Shown here one piece after another: positions 6,350 through 6,385 of a DNA stretch of 6,385 bases; the stretch's first letter is position 1; each line of letters begins with the position of its first letter. Source of the stretch: Prevotellaceae bacterium (lineage in GTDB: Bacteria; Bacteroidota; Bacteroidia; Bacteroidales; Bacteroidaceae); NCBI GenBank assembly GCA_021204545.1, contig JAJPZF010000027.1:1-6385 (forward strand). Reading direction: 5' to 3'. The position numbers and the translations under genes are program-made. The notes below the pieces were generated by a model that saw only the letters and a list, made by a program, of their open reading frames with translations, did not search any database and was not told the origin of the DNA.

Positions 6350-6385
6350 GCGACGCTTCCTCTAAGCTATGATGTTGACCTCCGG

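Noticed and set aside
6362..6385. Possible C-terminal end of a convergent minus-strand gene (PEVNIIA then TAG)
   Set aside because: Only seven codons are visible, too few to support a gene; a stop codon in 24 nt is expected by chance. If real, the array would sit between convergent genes.
6369..6385. Possible plus-strand gene start (ATG ATG TTG ACC TCC)
   Set aside because: Only five codons are in the window and no Bacteroidota promoter-like TAnnTTTG or ribosome-binding signal is evident upstream.

Overview
The window reads as one tightly packed plus-strand operon followed by a short non-coding tail built of tandem hairpin repeats. The organism is most likely a GC-rich member of the Bacteroidales (Bacteroidota), perhaps near Prevotellaceae. 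The grounds are: FtsE, LysC and LysA sequences that resemble Bacteroidales versions as I remember them; an exported protein predicted to be cut just before a glutamine, as is usual for Bacteroidota signal peptidase I substrates; and little or no Shine-Dalgarno sequence before most genes. The taxonomic call is from memory, not from a search.

Layout: (1) 3-584, the 3' part of an FtsE-type ABC ATPase whose start lies before the window; (2) 601-1932, aspartate kinase (lysC); (3) 1936-3090, diaminopimelate decarboxylase (lysA); (4) 3083-4282, a membrane-anchored family 2 glycosyltransferase-like protein with altered acidic motifs; (5) 4290-4925, a DedA-family membrane protein; (6) 4922-6112, an uncharacterised exported protein, probably an outer-membrane beta-barrel; (7) 6113-6385, no supportable gene, but a 23-bp-period array of palindromic units at about 6148-6349. 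Gaps between genes are 16, 3, -8, 7 and -4 nt, so all six genes are probably co-transcribed and the last three may be translationally coupled.

The genes share a cell-envelope theme. LysC is the entry step and LysA the last step of the DAP/lysine pathway, and meso-DAP is also a peptidoglycan precursor. FtsE acts in division-linked envelope work. DedA proteins include undecaprenyl-phosphate or phospholipid translocases. GT2 enzymes often use or build lipid-linked sugars. The last gene looks like an outer-membrane protein. Any functional link between the first three genes and the last three is inference from gene order.

The least ordinary part is the 3' array. Six exact-length 23-bp units, plus two diverged units at the left and one truncated unit at the right, each hold an 8-bp inverted repeat. 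Because the spacer is as short as the loop, the right arm of each unit can pair equally well with the left arm of the next, so the array has two competing folding registers.
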